The notes beneath the pieces were generated by a model. It searched no databases and was not told the origin of the DNA. It was given only the letters and a program-made list of their open reading frames with translations. From Phycicoccus duodecadis (lineage in GTDB: Bacteria; Actinomycetota; Actinomycetes; Actinomycetales; Dermatophilaceae): DNA of 64,000 bases. The stretch covers positions 186,001-250,000 of the forward strand of contig NZ_PJNE01000001.1 in assembly GCF_002846495.1 (NCBI RefSeq), in the 5' to 3' direction. Below, piece after piece: positions 23,333-34,320 of the stretch. The position numbers and the translations under genes are program-made. Each line of letters opens with the position of its first letter. The first letter of the stretch is position 1.

Positions 23333-24814
23333 TCAGCGGCGGTCGCGGCGCTTCTCGCGCACCCGCACCGAGATCTCGATGGGCGTGCCCTCGAAGCCGA
23401 ACTCCTCGCGCAACCGGCGCTCGACGAAGCGGCGGTAGCCGGCCTCGATGAACCCCGAGGCGAAGAGCACGAACCGCGGCGGGCGGGTCCCGGCCTGGGT
23501 GGCGAACAGGATGCGCGGCTGCTTGCCACCGCGCACCGGGTGCGGGTGGGCCGCCACGATCTCGCCCAGGAACGCGTTGAGGCGCCCGGTCGAGATGCGG
23601 GTCTCCCACGACTCCAGCGCGCGGTCGATGGCCGGCACGAGACGCTCGAGGTGGCGACCGGTGCGGGCCGAGACGTTGACCCGCGGCGCCCACGGCACCT
23701 GCACCAGGTCGCGCTCGATCTCGCGCTCGAGGAAGTGGCGGCGCTCCTCGTCGGTGAGGTCCCACTTGTTGTACGCGATGACCAGGGCGCGCCCCGCGTC
23801 GATGACCTGCTGGATGACGCGGACGTCCTGCTCGGCGATGCGGTCGCTGGCGTCGACCAGGACCACGGCGACCTCGGCCTTCTCGAGCGCCGTCTGGGTG
23901 CGCAGCGAGGCGTAGAAGTCGGCGCCCCGGGTCTGGTGCACGCGGCGCCGGATGCCGGCGGTGTCGACGAAGCGCCAGGTACGCCCGGCCAGCTCGACGA
24001 CCTCGTCGACCGGGTCGCGCGTGGTGCCGGCCACGTCGTCGACCACGACGCGGTCGGTGCCGGTGAGCTTGTTGAGCATCGAGGACTTGCCGACGTTCGG
24101 CCGGCCCAGGAGGGCCACGCGCCGCGGCCCGCCGCGCTGGTACGCCGTGACCTGCGAGACGTCGGGCAGCACCTCGAGGAGGGCGTCGAGCACGTCGCCG
24201 CTCCCCCGCCCGTGCAGGGCCGAGACGGCCCAGGGCTGGCCCAGGCCGAGGTTCCAGAGGGCGGCGGCATCGGCCTCGGTGCGCTGGTCGTCGACCTTGT
24301 TGGCGACCAGGACGACCGGCTTGCCCGAGCGGCGCAGCAGCCGCACCACGGCCTCGTCGTCGTCGGTGGCACCCACGGTGGCGTCGACGACGAACATCAC
24401 GGCGTCGGCGAGCTCGACCGCGATCTCGGCCTGCTCGGCCACCCGCAGGTGGATGCCGGTGGCGTCGACCGCCCAGCCACCGGTGTCGACCAGGGTGAAG
24501 CGGTGGCCGGTCCACTCGGCGTCGTAGGCCACGCGGTCGCGGGTGACGCCGGGGACGTCCTCGACGACGGCCTCGCGGCGGCCGAGGATGCGGTTGACGA
24601 AGGTCGACTTGCCGACGTTGGGGCGCCCCACGACGGCGACCACGGGGGCCGGGGCCATCGGCTGGCCGTCCTCGTCGAGGAGGCCCTCGGCGTCCAGGAG
24701 TGCGCGGTCCTCGTCGCTCAGCTCGAAGTCGTCGAGGCCGGCGCGCAGGGCCCGCTCGACGGCCGTGGGATCCTCGGTGTCGCCCACGGCGGTTGTCGGG
24801 TCGTCGGTGCTCAT
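23333..24814 (-). CDS. der: Ribosome-assembly GTPase Der (EngA)
   Basis: 493 aa with two tandem GTPase domains and a KH-like C-terminal domain. First G domain: [13 protein letters not shown] and NKVD; second: [13 protein letters not shown] and NKWD. An acidic, non-conserved N-terminal extension of about 60 residues precedes the first G domain, common in actinobacterial Der. It acts in maturation of the 50S subunit. ATG 24814; 52 bp separate it from cmk, its usual partner upstream. Confidence 0.96.
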   Translation of the reverse strand: MSTDDPTTAVGDTEDPTAVERALRAGLDDFELSDEDRALLDAEGLLDEDGQPMAPAPVVAVVGRPNVGKSTFVNRILGRREAVVEDVPGVTRDRVAYDAEWTGHRFTLVDTGGWAVDATGIHLRVAEQAEIAVELADAVMFVVDATVGATDDDEAVVRLLRRSGKPVVLVANKVDDQRTEADAAALWNLGLGQPWAVSALHGRGSGDVLDALLEVLPDVSQVTAYQRGGPRRVALLGRPNVGKSSMLNKLTGTDRVVVDDVAGTTRDPVDEVVELAGRTWRFVDTAGIRRRVHQTRGADFYASLRTQTALEKAEVAVVLVDASDRIAEQDVRVIQQVIDAGRALVIAYNKWDLTDEERRHFLEREIERDLVQVPWAPRVNVSARTGRHLERLVPAIDRALESWETRISTGRLNAFLGEIVAAHPHPVRGGKQPRILFATQAGTRPPRFVLFASGFIEAGYRRFVERRLREEFGFEGTPIEISVRVREKRRDRR

Positions 24815-24866
24815 CCCCCCATTCTCCCGTACGCGCGGGGGTGCCGCGGTCACCCGGCGGTGGGCC

Positions 24867-25565
24867 TCAGGACTCGTCGCTCCCGGTGGCGCCCGCCACG
24901 ACGTCGAGGACGGCCTCGATGCTCCCCTCGAGGGTGAGGTCGGAGGTGTCGACCAGCACCACGCCCTCGGCGGCGTCCTCGAACTGCGAGACGGTCGAGT
25001 CCTGGCGGTCGCGGCGCAGGACCTGGTCGCGGGTGGCCTCGACGGCGGCCGCATCGGCCGACCCGTGCAGCTCGGTGCTGCGTCGGCGCAGCCGGGCCTC
25101 CTCGGAGGCCGTGAGCAGGATGCGCACCCGCGCGTCGGGGGCGACGACGGTGGTGATGTCGCGCCCCTCTGCCACCACTCCCCCGGTGGCGTCGGAGATC
25201 CGCGCCATGAGGTCGCGCTGGAGGGCCTGGAGGACGGGGCGCACCTCGCGGTTGGTGGCGACCGCCGAGACGGCCGTCGAGACCTCGGAGGTGCGGATGG
25301 CCTCCGTGACGTCGGTGCCGCCCACGGAGACGGCCGGGCTGGAGGGGTCGGTGCTCTGCTCCAGCGGCAGCGACCGCGCGGCCTCGGCCACCGCTGCGGT
25401 GTCGGCCAGGTCGACACCGCGCTCGAGGCACCACCAGGTCACGGCGCGGTACATGGCCCCGGTGTCGAGGTACCCCACGCCGAGGCGCTGGGCCACGGCG
25501 CGGGCGACGCTGCTCTTGCCGGATCCCGAGGGCCCGTCGATGGCGATGGTGAGCGGCTCGGTCAT
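24867..25565 (-). CDS. cmk: Cytidylate kinase
   Basis: 232 aa. Phosphorylates CMP and dCMP with ATP. P-loop GPSGSGKSS at residues 11-19, [23 protein letters not shown] and RRDRQDST in the lid and substrate-binding regions. Length is normal. In the run tyrA-cmk-der, with 21 bp to tyrA. Confidence 0.96.
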   Translation of the reverse strand: MTEPLTIAIDGPSGSGKSSVARAVAQRLGVGYLDTGAMYRAVTWWCLERGVDLADTAAVAEAARSLPLEQSTDPSSPAVSVGGTDVTEAIRTSEVSTAVSAVATNREVRPVLQALQRDLMARISDATGGVVAEGRDITTVVAPDARVRILLTASEEARLRRRSTELHGSADAAAVEATRDQVLRRDRQDSTVSQFEDAAEGVVLVDTSDLTLEGSIEAVLDVVAGATGSDES

Positions 25566-25586
25566 GGGCGAGGAGCCTAGTCGCGC

Positions 25587-26669
25587 TCAGCCGTGCAGGC
25601 GCCAGCCGCGCTCGGCCAGCGCCTCGGCGAGCCCGGCGACCGCGGCCGGCGAGACGTCGACCTCGGCCAGCCCGAACTGCTGCCCCAGCCCGTGGTCGAG
25701 GTGGAACTCCTCGATGTTGGTGCCGATGGCCCCGATGTCGGCGAAGAGCCGCCCCAGCTGGCCCGGCTCGTCGGGGACGAGCACCCGCACCGTGGCGTAG
25801 GCGGTCGAGGCGCCACCGTGCTTGCCCGGGATGCGGGCCTGGCCGGCGTTGCCCGCGGCGATGGCGCGCGCGATGGTGCCGCGGGCCCCCGGGGCGTCGC
25901 CGCCGCCCTCGAGCGACTCCAGGGCCTCGCCCACGGCGCTCAGGTCGTCGACCAGGGCGCGCAGCACGGCCCGGACGGCCACGGCGTTGCCCGCGAGGAT
26001 CTGGGTCCACAGGTGGGGGTCGCTGGCCGCGATACGGGTGACGTCGCGCAGGCCCTGCCCCGCCAGGGCCACGGCGCCGTCGTCGAGGTCCTGCAGCCGG
26101 GCCGCCACGAGGCTGGCCGCCAGCTGCGGCACGTGCGAGACGGCCGCCACGGCCCGGTCGTGCTCCTCCGGTGGCAGCTCGCGCACCGCGGCCCCGGCCG
26201 CCCGGGCCACGTCGGTGACGAGCGCGGTGACCTCGGGCAGGGTCTCGGCCGTCGGGGTGACGACCCAGGCGCGCCCGTCGAACAGGTCGTGCCGGCCCGA
26301 GACGGCGCCGGCCCGCTCGCGCCCGGCCATCGGGTGCGAGCCGCAGTAGCGCGCCAGTGGGGCGCCGGCCGACCGCACGGCCGCCAGCACCGAGCCCTTG
26401 ACCGACGCCACGTCGGTGACGGCGGCGTGCGGCCAGCGTGCCAGGGCCGCGACGACGCAGCCCGCGGTGACGTCGGGCGGGGCTGCGACCACCACCAGGT
26501 CGGGCTCGAGGGACTCCTCCGCGGCCGGCAGGCGCCCGGCGCCGAGGTCGCGGGCCAGGGCGGCGTGCGTGGGCACGGCGTCCTCGAGCGTCACGTCGTC
26601 GCCGTGCCGCGTCAGGGCCAGCCCCAGGCTGGTCCCGATCAGCCCGGTGCCGACGACGTGGACGCGCAT
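25587..26669 (-). CDS. tyrA: Prephenate dehydrogenase (with ACT domain)
   Basis: 360 aa. Oxidatively decarboxylates prephenate to 4-hydroxyphenylpyruvate in tyrosine synthesis. N-terminal Rossmann motif VGTGLIGTSLG, then DVASVKG and GSHPMAGRERAG with the conserved His, and HDRAVAAVSHVPQ. A C-terminal ACT domain (about 285-360, VRVLVPDEPGQLGRLFADIG) suggests feedback control by an aromatic amino acid. ATG 26669 shares one base with the rluB stop (TGATG), so translation is coupled. Confidence 0.94.
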   Translation of the reverse strand: MRVHVVGTGLIGTSLGLALTRHGDDVTLEDAVPTHAALARDLGAGRLPAAEESLEPDLVVVAAPPDVTAGCVVAALARWPHAAVTDVASVKGSVLAAVRSAGAPLARYCGSHPMAGRERAGAVSGRHDLFDGRAWVVTPTAETLPEVTALVTDVARAAGAAVRELPPEEHDRAVAAVSHVPQLAASLVAARLQDLDDGAVALAGQGLRDVTRIAASDPHLWTQILAGNAVAVRAVLRALVDDLSAVGEALESLEGGGDAPGARGTIARAIAAGNAGQARIPGKHGGASTAYATVRVLVPDEPGQLGRLFADIGAIGTNIEEFHLDHGLGQQFGLAEVDVSPAAVAGLAEALAERGWRLHG

Positions 26670-27595
26670 CAGAGCCCGGCGGCCTTGTAGAGCGCCGCGA
26701 CCTCGGCCGAGGACAGCGAGCGGAACTTGCCCACCTTGGTGTCGGCCAGCCGGATGGGGCCGACCTGGGTGCGCACCAGCGACAGCACGGGGTGGCCGAC
26801 CTCGGCCAGCATCCGGCGCACGATGTGCTTGCGCCCCTCGTGCAGGATCACCTCGACGATGGCCTTGCCCGGCTGGGAGTCGACGACCCGGAAGCTGTCG
26901 ACCTTCACCGGGCCGTCGTCGAGCTCGACGCCCTCGCGCAGCCGCCGCCCGAGGTCGCGCGGCACCGGCCCCTGGATCTGCGCCAGGTAGGTCTTGAGCA
27001 CGCCGTAGCGCGGGTGCTGGAGCCGGTGGGCCAGGTCGCCGTCGTTGGTGAGCAGCAGCAGCCCCTCGGTGTCGGCGTCGAGCCGGCCCACGTGGAAGAG
27101 CCGCTCCTTGCGGTCGCCGAAGTAGTCGCCGATGTCGACCCGGCCCAGGTCGTCGCTCATCGAGGTGACGACGTTGAGCGGCTTGTTGAAGGCCAGGTAG
27201 ACCCGCGACTCGTCGAGCTGGACCCGCTCGCCGTCGACGTGCACGACCTGGGTGGCCTTGATGCGCACGCCGAGCTCGCGCACGGTCTGCCCGTCGACCT
27301 CGACCCGGCCCTGGGTGATGAGGTCCTCGCAGACCCGCCGCGAGCCGACACCGGCCGCGGCCAGCAGCTTCTGCAGGCGCACGCCGTCGGGGTCGTGGAC
27401 GTCGATGACGGGCCGCTGGGGCTCGCGCTTGGTCTGGGTGGGCTGGCTCGGGCGGGTGGTGCCCGTGCCCGGCGCCCGCTGGGTGCGCTGGTCGGAGCGG
27501 GGGCCCCGGCCTGCCTCCGGGCGGGGGCCCCGGCCTGCGTCGGCGCGCTTCGGGCCTCGGCCCGGCGCACCACCTCGGTTCTTCGGCGGTGTCAT
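26669..27595 (-). CDS. rluB: Ribosomal pseudouridine synthase (RluB/RsuA family)
   Basis: 308 aa. An Arg/Gly/Pro-rich disordered N terminus (1-65) is followed by an S4 RNA-binding domain (VRLQKLLAAAGVGSRR) and the RsuA-type catalytic domain with GRLDADTEGLLLLTNDGDLA, which carries the catalytic Asp. It modifies 23S rRNA in helix 89 by family analogy. Its start overlaps the scpB stop (ATGA). Confidence 0.92.
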   Translation of the reverse strand: MTPPKNRGGAPGRGPKRADAGRGPRPEAGRGPRSDQRTQRAPGTGTTRPSQPTQTKREPQRPVIDVHDPDGVRLQKLLAAAGVGSRRVCEDLITQGRVEVDGQTVRELGVRIKATQVVHVDGERVQLDESRVYLAFNKPLNVVTSMSDDLGRVDIGDYFGDRKERLFHVGRLDADTEGLLLLTNDGDLAHRLQHPRYGVLKTYLAQIQGPVPRDLGRRLREGVELDDGPVKVDSFRVVDSQPGKAIVEVILHEGRKHIVRRMLAEVGHPVLSLVRTQVGPIRLADTKVGKFRSLSSAEVAALYKAAGL

Positions 27596-28239
27596 CCGCG
27601 GCCTCCTTCGGCGATCTCGTCGAGCATGTCGACCTCGGGCAGATAGGGCGCCAGGGCGGGCAGCTCGTCGATGCTCTGCAGCCCCAGCCGCTCGAGGAAG
27701 TAGGACGTCGTCCCGTACAGCGTGGCGGTGGACTCCTCGTCGTGGCCGACCTCCTCGACCAGCCCGCGCCCCAGCAGGGTGCGGATGACGCCGTCGACGT
27801 TGACGCCGCGCACGGCCGCGACCCGCGAGCGGGACACCGGCTGGCGGTAGGCGATCACGGCGAGGGTCTCGAGGCTGGCCTGGGTCAGGCGCGCCTGCTG
27901 GCCGTCGAGCACGAACCGCTCGACCACCGGGGCGTACTCGTGGCGGCTGTACATCCGCCAGCCGCCGCCGACCTCGCGCAGGGTGAACCCGCGCTGCTGC
28001 CCGGCGTAGCCGGCCTCCAGCTCGGCCAGGGCCCGGCGCACGTCGTCGGCCGGCTGCTCGAGGGCCGAGGCCAGGGCGGCGGTGGTGACGGGCTCGTCGA
28101 CGACCATCAGCACGGCCTCCAGGGCGGCGTGCACGCCGCCGGGGAAGTCGGCGACGTCGAAGGCCAGCTGCTCGTCGGCGGCACCGGCCCCGTCGGGGGC
28201 GGTGGCCCCCGGCGCGGCGGCCGCGGTCGGCTCACTCAT
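27592..28239 (-). CDS. scpB: Segregation and condensation protein B
   Basis: 215 aa. Kleisin-associated winged-helix protein of the SMC-ScpAB condensin complex. ALEAVLMVVDEPVTTAALA, LETLAVIAYRQPVSRS and the VNVDGVIRTLLGRGLVEEVG wings are diagnostic. A roughly 25-residue Ala-rich N-terminal extension is not conserved. It overlaps scpA by 8 bp. Confidence 0.95.
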   Translation of the reverse strand: MSEPTAAAAPGATAPDGAGAADEQLAFDVADFPGGVHAALEAVLMVVDEPVTTAALASALEQPADDVRRALAELEAGYAGQQRGFTLREVGGGWRMYSRHEYAPVVERFVLDGQQARLTQASLETLAVIAYRQPVSRSRVAAVRGVNVDGVIRTLLGRGLVEEVGHDEESTATLYGTTSYFLERLGLQSIDELPALAPYLPEVDMLDEIAEGGRG

Positions 28240-29149
28240 CGGGCTGCTCCGTGTCGGTCGGGGTGGGACGGGGGTCCGCGGACGGGGCGGGCGCGTCGGG
28301 CTCGTCGAACTCGTCGTCGACCTCGATGTCGCCCTCCTCCGGGCCGGTCCAGCGCACCGTGAGCTCGCCGAGGGCCTCGGCCTGCTCGAACCCGATGGCG
28401 GACTCGCGGAAGAGCTCGAGCAGCGCGAGGAAGCGCGCCACCACCACGAGGGTGGAGTCGGCGTCGGCCACCAGGGCCCGGAACGAGGCGACCCGCTCGC
28501 GCCGCAGCCGCGCGCCCAGCATCCCGGCCTGCTCGCGGACGCTGACGGCGGGGGCGTGCAGGTGGGCCAGCCCCACGGTGGGCGCGATCTTGGGCGTCAG
28601 GGCCCGGGCCGCGATGACCGCCAGCTGCTCGGGGGTCACCGTCATGACCAGCTCGGGCAGCAGGGCCGCCAGATGCGGCTCGAGGGCCACGGCCCGCGGC
28701 TGGCGACGCCCGGCGGTGGCCATCCGGTCGGCGAAGGTGCGGGCGATGTCCTTGAACGCGCGGTACTGCAGCAGCCGGGCGAAGAGGATGTCGCGGGCCT
28801 CGATGAGGGCGAGGTCCTCCTCGTCCTCGGGCCCGCTCTGCGGCAGCAGCCGGGCCGCCTTGAGGTCGAGCAGGGTCGAGGCCACGACGAGGAACTCGGT
28901 GACCTGCGAGAGGTCCCAGCCGGCCTCGGAGTCGCGCCCGGCCCGCAGGTGCGCGATGAACTCGTCGGTGACCGTCGCCAGGGCGATCTCGGTGATGTCG
29001 AGCTTGTGCTTGCTGATCAGCCCCAGGAGCAGGTCGAACGGGCCGGCGAAGTTCTCGAGGTGGACCTCGAACGGGGTGGGCGCCGCGCGCCGGGTGATGA
29101 CCCCGCCCGGGACGGCGGTCTCCTCGCGGGCCCCGGGGGGCGCGGCCAT
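28232..29149 (-). CDS. scpA: Segregation and condensation protein A (kleisin)
   Basis: 305 aa. FEVHLENFAGPFDLLLGLI followed by KHKLDITEIALATVTDEF is the N-terminal kleisin signature that binds the SMC neck; the C-terminal winged helix contains FLALLELFRESAIGFEQ. A Pro/Asp-rich tail follows. ATG 29149 is used; GTG 29152 directly before it is equally possible. It follows parA by 5 bp, so parA-scpA-scpB form one chromosome-segregation operon. Confidence 0.94.
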   Translation of the reverse strand: MAAPPGAREETAVPGGVITRRAAPTPFEVHLENFAGPFDLLLGLISKHKLDITEIALATVTDEFIAHLRAGRDSEAGWDLSQVTEFLVVASTLLDLKAARLLPQSGPEDEEDLALIEARDILFARLLQYRAFKDIARTFADRMATAGRRQPRAVALEPHLAALLPELVMTVTPEQLAVIAARALTPKIAPTVGLAHLHAPAVSVREQAGMLGARLRRERVASFRALVADADSTLVVVARFLALLELFRESAIGFEQAEALGELTVRWTGPEEGDIEVDDEFDEPDAPAPSADPRPTPTDTEQPDE

Positions 29150-29154
29150 CACGA

Positions 29155-30036
29155 TCAGGCCGCCCCGCCGCGCGCGATGAGCTCGCGAGCCAGCTGGCGG
29201 TACGCGGTGGCACCCTTGTGGCTGCCGTCGTAGGTCGTGATCGGCTCGGCCGCGAGGCTGGCGTCGGGGAACTTGACGGTGCGGGAGATGACGGTGTGGA
29301 AGACCCGGTCGCCGAAGTGCTCGACCACGCTCGCCACGACCTCCTTGGAGTGCAGCGTGCGCCCGTCGTACATCGTGGCGAGGATGCCGTCGACGACGAG
29401 GCGGGGGTTCAGCCGGTCGGTGATCTTCTCGATGGTCTCGACGAGGAGGGCCACGCCGCGCATGGCGAAGAACTCGCACTCGAGCGGGATGATCACGCCG
29501 TGCGCCGCGGTGAGGGCGTTGATGGTGAGCAGCCCCAGCGACGGCTGGCAGTCGACCAGGACCACGTCGTAGTCGTCGATGACCGGGCGCAGCACCCGGG
29601 CCAGGATCTGCTCGCGGGCGACCTCGCCCACGAGCTGCACCTCGGCGGCGGAGAGGTCGATGTTCGCGGGCAGGACGTCGAGGCCCTCGACGCGGGTGTG
29701 GGCGATGACGTCGCGGATGTCGTGGCCACGCTCGACCAGCAGGTTGTAGACGGTGACGTCGAGCTCGTGGGTGGGTACGCCCAGGCCGACCGAGAGCGCG
29801 CCCTGCGGGTCGAAGTCGACCAGGAGCACCCGGCGGCCCAGCTCGGCCAGCGCCGCACCCAGGTTGATGGTGGTCGTCGTCTTGCCGACGCCACCCTTCT
29901 GGTTGCACATGGCGATGATCCGGGCCGGCCCGTGACCGGTCAGGACCGGCGGGTCCGGGAAGTCCGGCAGCGGTCGTCCGGTGGGGCCGACCTGCCCGTC
30001 GACGCGGATCTGGAACGCCGCCTCGGTCTCGCCCAC
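29155..30036 (-). CDS. ParA-family ATPase
   Basis: 293 aa. Deviant Walker A CNQKGGVGKTTTTINLG (about 44-60), DFDPQG switch and LVDCQPSLGLL. The variant linked to scpAB is distinct from the origin-proximal ParA/Soj and has no ParB beside it. A 40-residue N-terminal extension is Pro-rich. GTG 30036 has GGGGAGAG upstream. It likely positions or supports condensin or another cargo on the nucleoid. Confidence 0.93.
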   Translation of the reverse strand: MGETEAAFQIRVDGQVGPTGRPLPDFPDPPVLTGHGPARIIAMCNQKGGVGKTTTTINLGAALAELGRRVLLVDFDPQGALSVGLGVPTHELDVTVYNLLVERGHDIRDVIAHTRVEGLDVLPANIDLSAAEVQLVGEVAREQILARVLRPVIDDYDVVLVDCQPSLGLLTINALTAAHGVIIPLECEFFAMRGVALLVETIEKITDRLNPRLVVDGILATMYDGRTLHSKEVVASVVEHFGDRVFHTVISRTVKFPDASLAAEPITTYDGSHKGATAYRQLARELIARGGAA

Positions 30037-30123
30037 CGTGTCTCTCCCCGGTCCTCTCGCGCGTCGGTCAGCATCCCGCTGATCGGGCCCGACCCTATCA
30101 GCGTGCGGCGGTGACCCCGGGCA

Positions 30124-31016
<893 letters not shown>

Positions 31017-31035
<19 letters not shown>

Positions 31036-31058
31036 GGGGGTGGGGCGGGCCGTCGACG
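31017..31058 (-). terminator. 17-bp perfect hairpin at the ald-xerD junction
   Basis: Arms 31017-31033 and 31042-31058 with an 8-nt loop. On the minus strand it follows the ald stop by 15 nt and covers the xerD GTG, so it may terminate ald transcripts and also hide the xerD start codon. Confidence 0.6.
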
Positions 31059-31073
31059 GCGCGGTCGGGTCGG

Positions 31074-32189
31074 TCAGGACAGGGCCTCGTCGAGGGTGAT
31101 GCTCTCCATCCCGAAGGCCTCGGCCACGGCGCCGTAGGTGATGTGGCCGGCGTGGGTGTTCAGGCCCAGGGCCAGGGCGCGGTCGGCGCGGGAGGCGTCC
31201 TGCCAGCCCTGGTCGGCGAGCTTGATGGCGTACGACATCGTGGCGTTGGTGAGCGCCCAGGTGGAGGTGTGCGGCACCGCCCCGGGCATGTTGGCCACGC
31301 AGTAGTAGATCGAGTCGTGGACCTCGAAGGTCGGCTCGGCGTGGGTGGTGGGCCGCGAGTGCTCGAAGCAGCCGCCCTGGTCGATGGCGACGTCGACCAG
31401 CACCGAGCCGGGCTTCATCTGCGCGACCATCTCGTCGGTGACGAGCTTGGGCGCCTTGGCGCCGGGGATGAGCACGGTGCCGATGACGAGGTCGGCCTGG
31501 AGCACCTGCTCACGCACCGACATGGCGGACGAGGCGATCTGGGCGACGCGGTTGTCGTAGCGCCAGAAGCTCATCCGCAGCTTGTCGAGGTCGGTGTCGA
31601 GGAGGGTGACGTCGGCGCCCATCCCGAGCGCGATGTTGGCCGCGTTCTGGCCGGCCACGCCGGCGCCGAGGACGACGACCTTGGCGTTCGCGACGCCGCC
31701 GACACCGCCCATCAGCACCCCGCGGCCGCCCTGGGCCTTCATCATCGAGTGCGCACCCACCTGGGGCGCGAGGCAGCCCGCGACCTCCGACATCGGGTAG
31801 AGCAACGGCAGCAGGCCCGAGGGCAGCTGCACGGTCTCGTAGGCGATGGCGGTGACCTTCTTCTCGACCAGCTCGCGGGTGAGCGGCTCGTCGGCGGCCA
31901 GGTGCAGGTAGGTGAAGAGGGTCAGGCCCTCGCGGAGGCGGTGGTACTCCTCGGCGACGGGCTCCTTGACCTTCATCACCATGTCGGACTCGCCCCACAG
32001 GTCGTCGGCCGAGGCGACGATCCGCGCGCCGGCGGCGGTGTACTCGTCGTCGGTGATGGAGGAGCCGAGCCCGGCGCCCTGCTGGACGAGCACGTCGTGG
32101 CCGCGGCGGGTGAGCTCGTGCACGCCGACCGGGGTGATACCGACCCGGAACTCGTTGTTCTTGACCTCGGTGGGGATGCCGACCTTCAC
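31074..32189 (-). CDS. ald: Alanine dehydrogenase
   Basis: 371 aa, full length. Reversible NAD-dependent deamination of L-alanine to pyruvate. [15 protein letters not shown], the substrate-binding Lys and THY/TYLHLA segment, the Rossmann [20 protein letters not shown] and VDVAIDQGG are all present. GTG 32189 follows a short leader with AGGG about 12 nt upstream. Separated from xerD by the strong hairpin, it is probably its own unit. Confidence 0.96.
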   Translation of the reverse strand: MKVGIPTEVKNNEFRVGITPVGVHELTRRGHDVLVQQGAGLGSSITDDEYTAAGARIVASADDLWGESDMVMKVKEPVAEEYHRLREGLTLFTYLHLAADEPLTRELVEKKVTAIAYETVQLPSGLLPLLYPMSEVAGCLAPQVGAHSMMKAQGGRGVLMGGVGGVANAKVVVLGAGVAGQNAANIALGMGADVTLLDTDLDKLRMSFWRYDNRVAQIASSAMSVREQVLQADLVIGTVLIPGAKAPKLVTDEMVAQMKPGSVLVDVAIDQGGCFEHSRPTTHAEPTFEVHDSIYYCVANMPGAVPHTSTWALTNATMSYAIKLADQGWQDASRADRALALGLNTHAGHITYGAVAEAFGMESITLDEALS

Positions 32190-32309
32190 GGATATCAGCC
32201 CTGTCTCGTGTCGTGGCCCGGGGCGTCGTTGCCCGGGAGCCGCCTCCGGCGGGAGCGCGATGGAAGTCTAGTGGCGACCCCGCAGCATCCGGACACCGCA
32301 GGAGACCCC

Positions 32310-32924
32310 GTGAAGCTCTACAGCGACCTGCCCGCCCGCCGGCTGCGCCAGGTGGCCGCCGACCTCGGTGTGCTCGCCTGGGTCTACCTGTGGGTGCGCA
32401 TCGCGCAGCGCGTGCACGACGCGACGCTCTCCCTCGGCGAGCCCGGGCGGCGTCTCCAGGACGCCGGGGCCGGCTTCCGCGGCACCATGACCGACGCGGG
32501 CGACGCCGTCGACCACCTGCCGCTGCTCGAGGACCGCATCGCCGTGCCCTTCCGCTCGGCCGCGGGGCTGGGCGCCGACTTCGAGGCCGCCGGGCGTGAC
32601 CTGGTGAGCGCCGTCGACCGCTTCGCGCTGCTCCTGGCCCTCACCGTGGCGCTGACCCCGATCGTGCTCGTCCTGGTCACGTGGCTGGTGCTGCGCTCGC
32701 GCTTCGTACGGCGGGCCACGGCGGCGCAGCGGTTCGTCGACGCCGACCCCGACCTCGACCTCTTCGCGCTGCGGGCCATGGCGAACCAGCCGATGACGCG
32801 GCTGGCCCGGATCAGCGACGACCCGGCCGGCGCCTGGCGGCGGGGCGACGCCGACGTCATCCGCTCGCTGGCGGTGCTGGAGCTGCGGGACGCCGGCCTG
32901 CGGCCCCCGCCCGTCAGGGCGTGA
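32310..32924 (+). CDS. Membrane protein, 204 aa (two hydrophobic segments)
   Basis: No named family recognised. A first hydrophobic stretch near residues 12-28 (AADLGVLAWVYLWVRIA), an extracytoplasmic-looking helical part, then a strong transmembrane helix at about 109-132 (LLLALTVALTPIVLVLVTWLVL), followed by a conserved-looking cytoplasmic domain. Similar small membrane proteins sit between ald and hisS or near XerD in related actinobacteria, in my recollection. GTG 32310 has GGAG at 32301-32304. Its last 11 bp overlap the end of hisS. Confidence 0.75.
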   Translation: MKLYSDLPARRLRQVAADLGVLAWVYLWVRIAQRVHDATLSLGEPGRRLQDAGAGFRGTMTDAGDAVDHLPLLEDRIAVPFRSAAGLGADFEAAGRDLVSAVDRFALLLALTVALTPIVLVLVTWLVLRSRFVRRATAAQRFVDADPDLDLFALRAMANQPMTRLARISDDPAGAWRRGDADVIRSLAVLELRDAGLRPPPVRA

Positions 32925-34320
32925 GGATGCTCGGCCGCAGGTCGGCCGCGGGGCACTCCCAGGTGGCGGCGTCGGCGTCGGCCTGGTCGCCGGAGCGGAT
33001 GTCCTTGACCTGGTCGCCGCCGTCGTCGCCGGCGCCCGGGAACCAGACGAACGGGATGCCACGGCGGTCGGCGTAGCGGATCTGCTTGCCGAACTTCGCC
33101 GCCGTGGGGGCCACCTCGCAGGGCACGCCGCGGGCCCGCAGGGCGGAGGCCACGGCGTCGGAGCGCGAACGTCCCTCGTCGTCGACCACGGCCACCAGCA
33201 CCGCCGCCGGGGTCGAGCGCGACGCGGTGAGGCCGCGCTTGGACACCAGCAGGTGCACCAGGCGGGTCAGGCCGATGGAGATGCCCACGCCGGGGTAGGT
33301 GGTGCGGCCGTCGGAGGCCAGCGAGTCGTAGCGGCCGCCGGAGCAGACCGAGCCCCACTCCTCGCTGCCGACGAGCTGGGTCTCGTAGACGGTGCCGGTG
33401 TAGTAGTCGAGCCCGCGCGCGATGCGCAGGTCGGCCACCAGCACCCCGGGCGCCCGCTCCATCCCGACCGCGATGACCGCGGCCAGTGCCTCGAGGCCCT
33501 GGTCGAGGGTGGGGTGGGTGACCCCGAGTGCCCGGACGGCGTCGACGAACGACAGGTCGGTGCTGCGGACCTCGGCCAGGGCGAGTGCGAGCCGGGCCTG
33601 CTCATCGGTGGCGCCGGCGGCCACGAGCTGGGCCGCGACCTTCTCGGGCCCGATCTTGTCGAGCTTGTCGACGATGCGCAGGGTGCCCGCGACGTCGGTG
33701 AGGCCGATGCCGAGGTAGAAGCCCTCAGGGATGCGGCGGTTGTTGACCTGGATGCGGAACTCCCCCACCGGCAGGCGCCCGAACGCCTCGGCGATGACCA
33801 GCGGCATCTCGGCCTCGACGTGCGGCGCGAGCTCTCCCACGTCGACGACGTCGATGTCGGCCTGGGTGAACTCGCGGAAGCGGCCCTCCTGGGGCCGCTC
33901 GCCGCGCCACACCTTCTGGATCTGGTAGCGCCGGAACGGGAAGGCCAGCTTGCCGGCGTTCTCGAGCACGTAGCGGGCGAAGGGCACGGTGAGGTCGAAG
34001 TGCAGGCCCAGCTCGGCGTCGGAGCCGCCGCGCTCCTCGGAGCGGCCCGCGAGGCGGGAGACCCCGTAGATCTCCTTGTCGGCGTCGCCGCCCTTGCCGA
34101 GGAGCCGGCTGGTGGGCTCGACGGCCCGGGTCTCGAGCGGGGCGAACCCGTGCAGCTCGAAGACCTCACGGATGGTGTCGAGGAAGTGCAGCTCGACGAA
34201 GCGCTCGGCGGGCAGCAGCTCGGGGAAGCCCGAGATGGGCAGGACCTTCTCGACCCGGACCTTCTCCGCCCGCGGGGCGCCGCCCCGACCCGGCGCGGCG
34301 TTCTCCACTGTCTCGCTCAC
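32914..34320 (-). CDS. hisS: Histidyl-tRNA synthetase
   Basis: 468 aa class II synthetase. Motif 1 near GFAPLETRAVEPTSRLLGK; motif 2 RYQIQKVWRGERPQEGRFREF; the His-specific LVADLRIARGLDYYTGTVYE; motif 3 GISIGLTRLVHLL; a C-terminal anticodon-binding domain. An acidic final extension (GDQVKDIRSGDQADADAATW) is typical of the actinobacterial form. GTG 34320 overlaps the MBL-hydrolase stop (GTGA). Confidence 0.96.
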   Translation of the reverse strand: MSETVENAAPGRGGAPRAEKVRVEKVLPISGFPELLPAERFVELHFLDTIREVFELHGFAPLETRAVEPTSRLLGKGGDADKEIYGVSRLAGRSEERGGSDAELGLHFDLTVPFARYVLENAGKLAFPFRRYQIQKVWRGERPQEGRFREFTQADIDVVDVGELAPHVEAEMPLVIAEAFGRLPVGEFRIQVNNRRIPEGFYLGIGLTDVAGTLRIVDKLDKIGPEKVAAQLVAAGATDEQARLALALAEVRSTDLSFVDAVRALGVTHPTLDQGLEALAAVIAVGMERAPGVLVADLRIARGLDYYTGTVYETQLVGSEEWGSVCSGGRYDSLASDGRTTYPGVGISIGLTRLVHLLVSKRGLTASRSTPAAVLVAVVDDEGRSRSDAVASALRARGVPCEVAPTAAKFGKQIRYADRRGIPFVWFPGAGDDGGDQVKDIRSGDQADADAATWECPAADLRPSILTP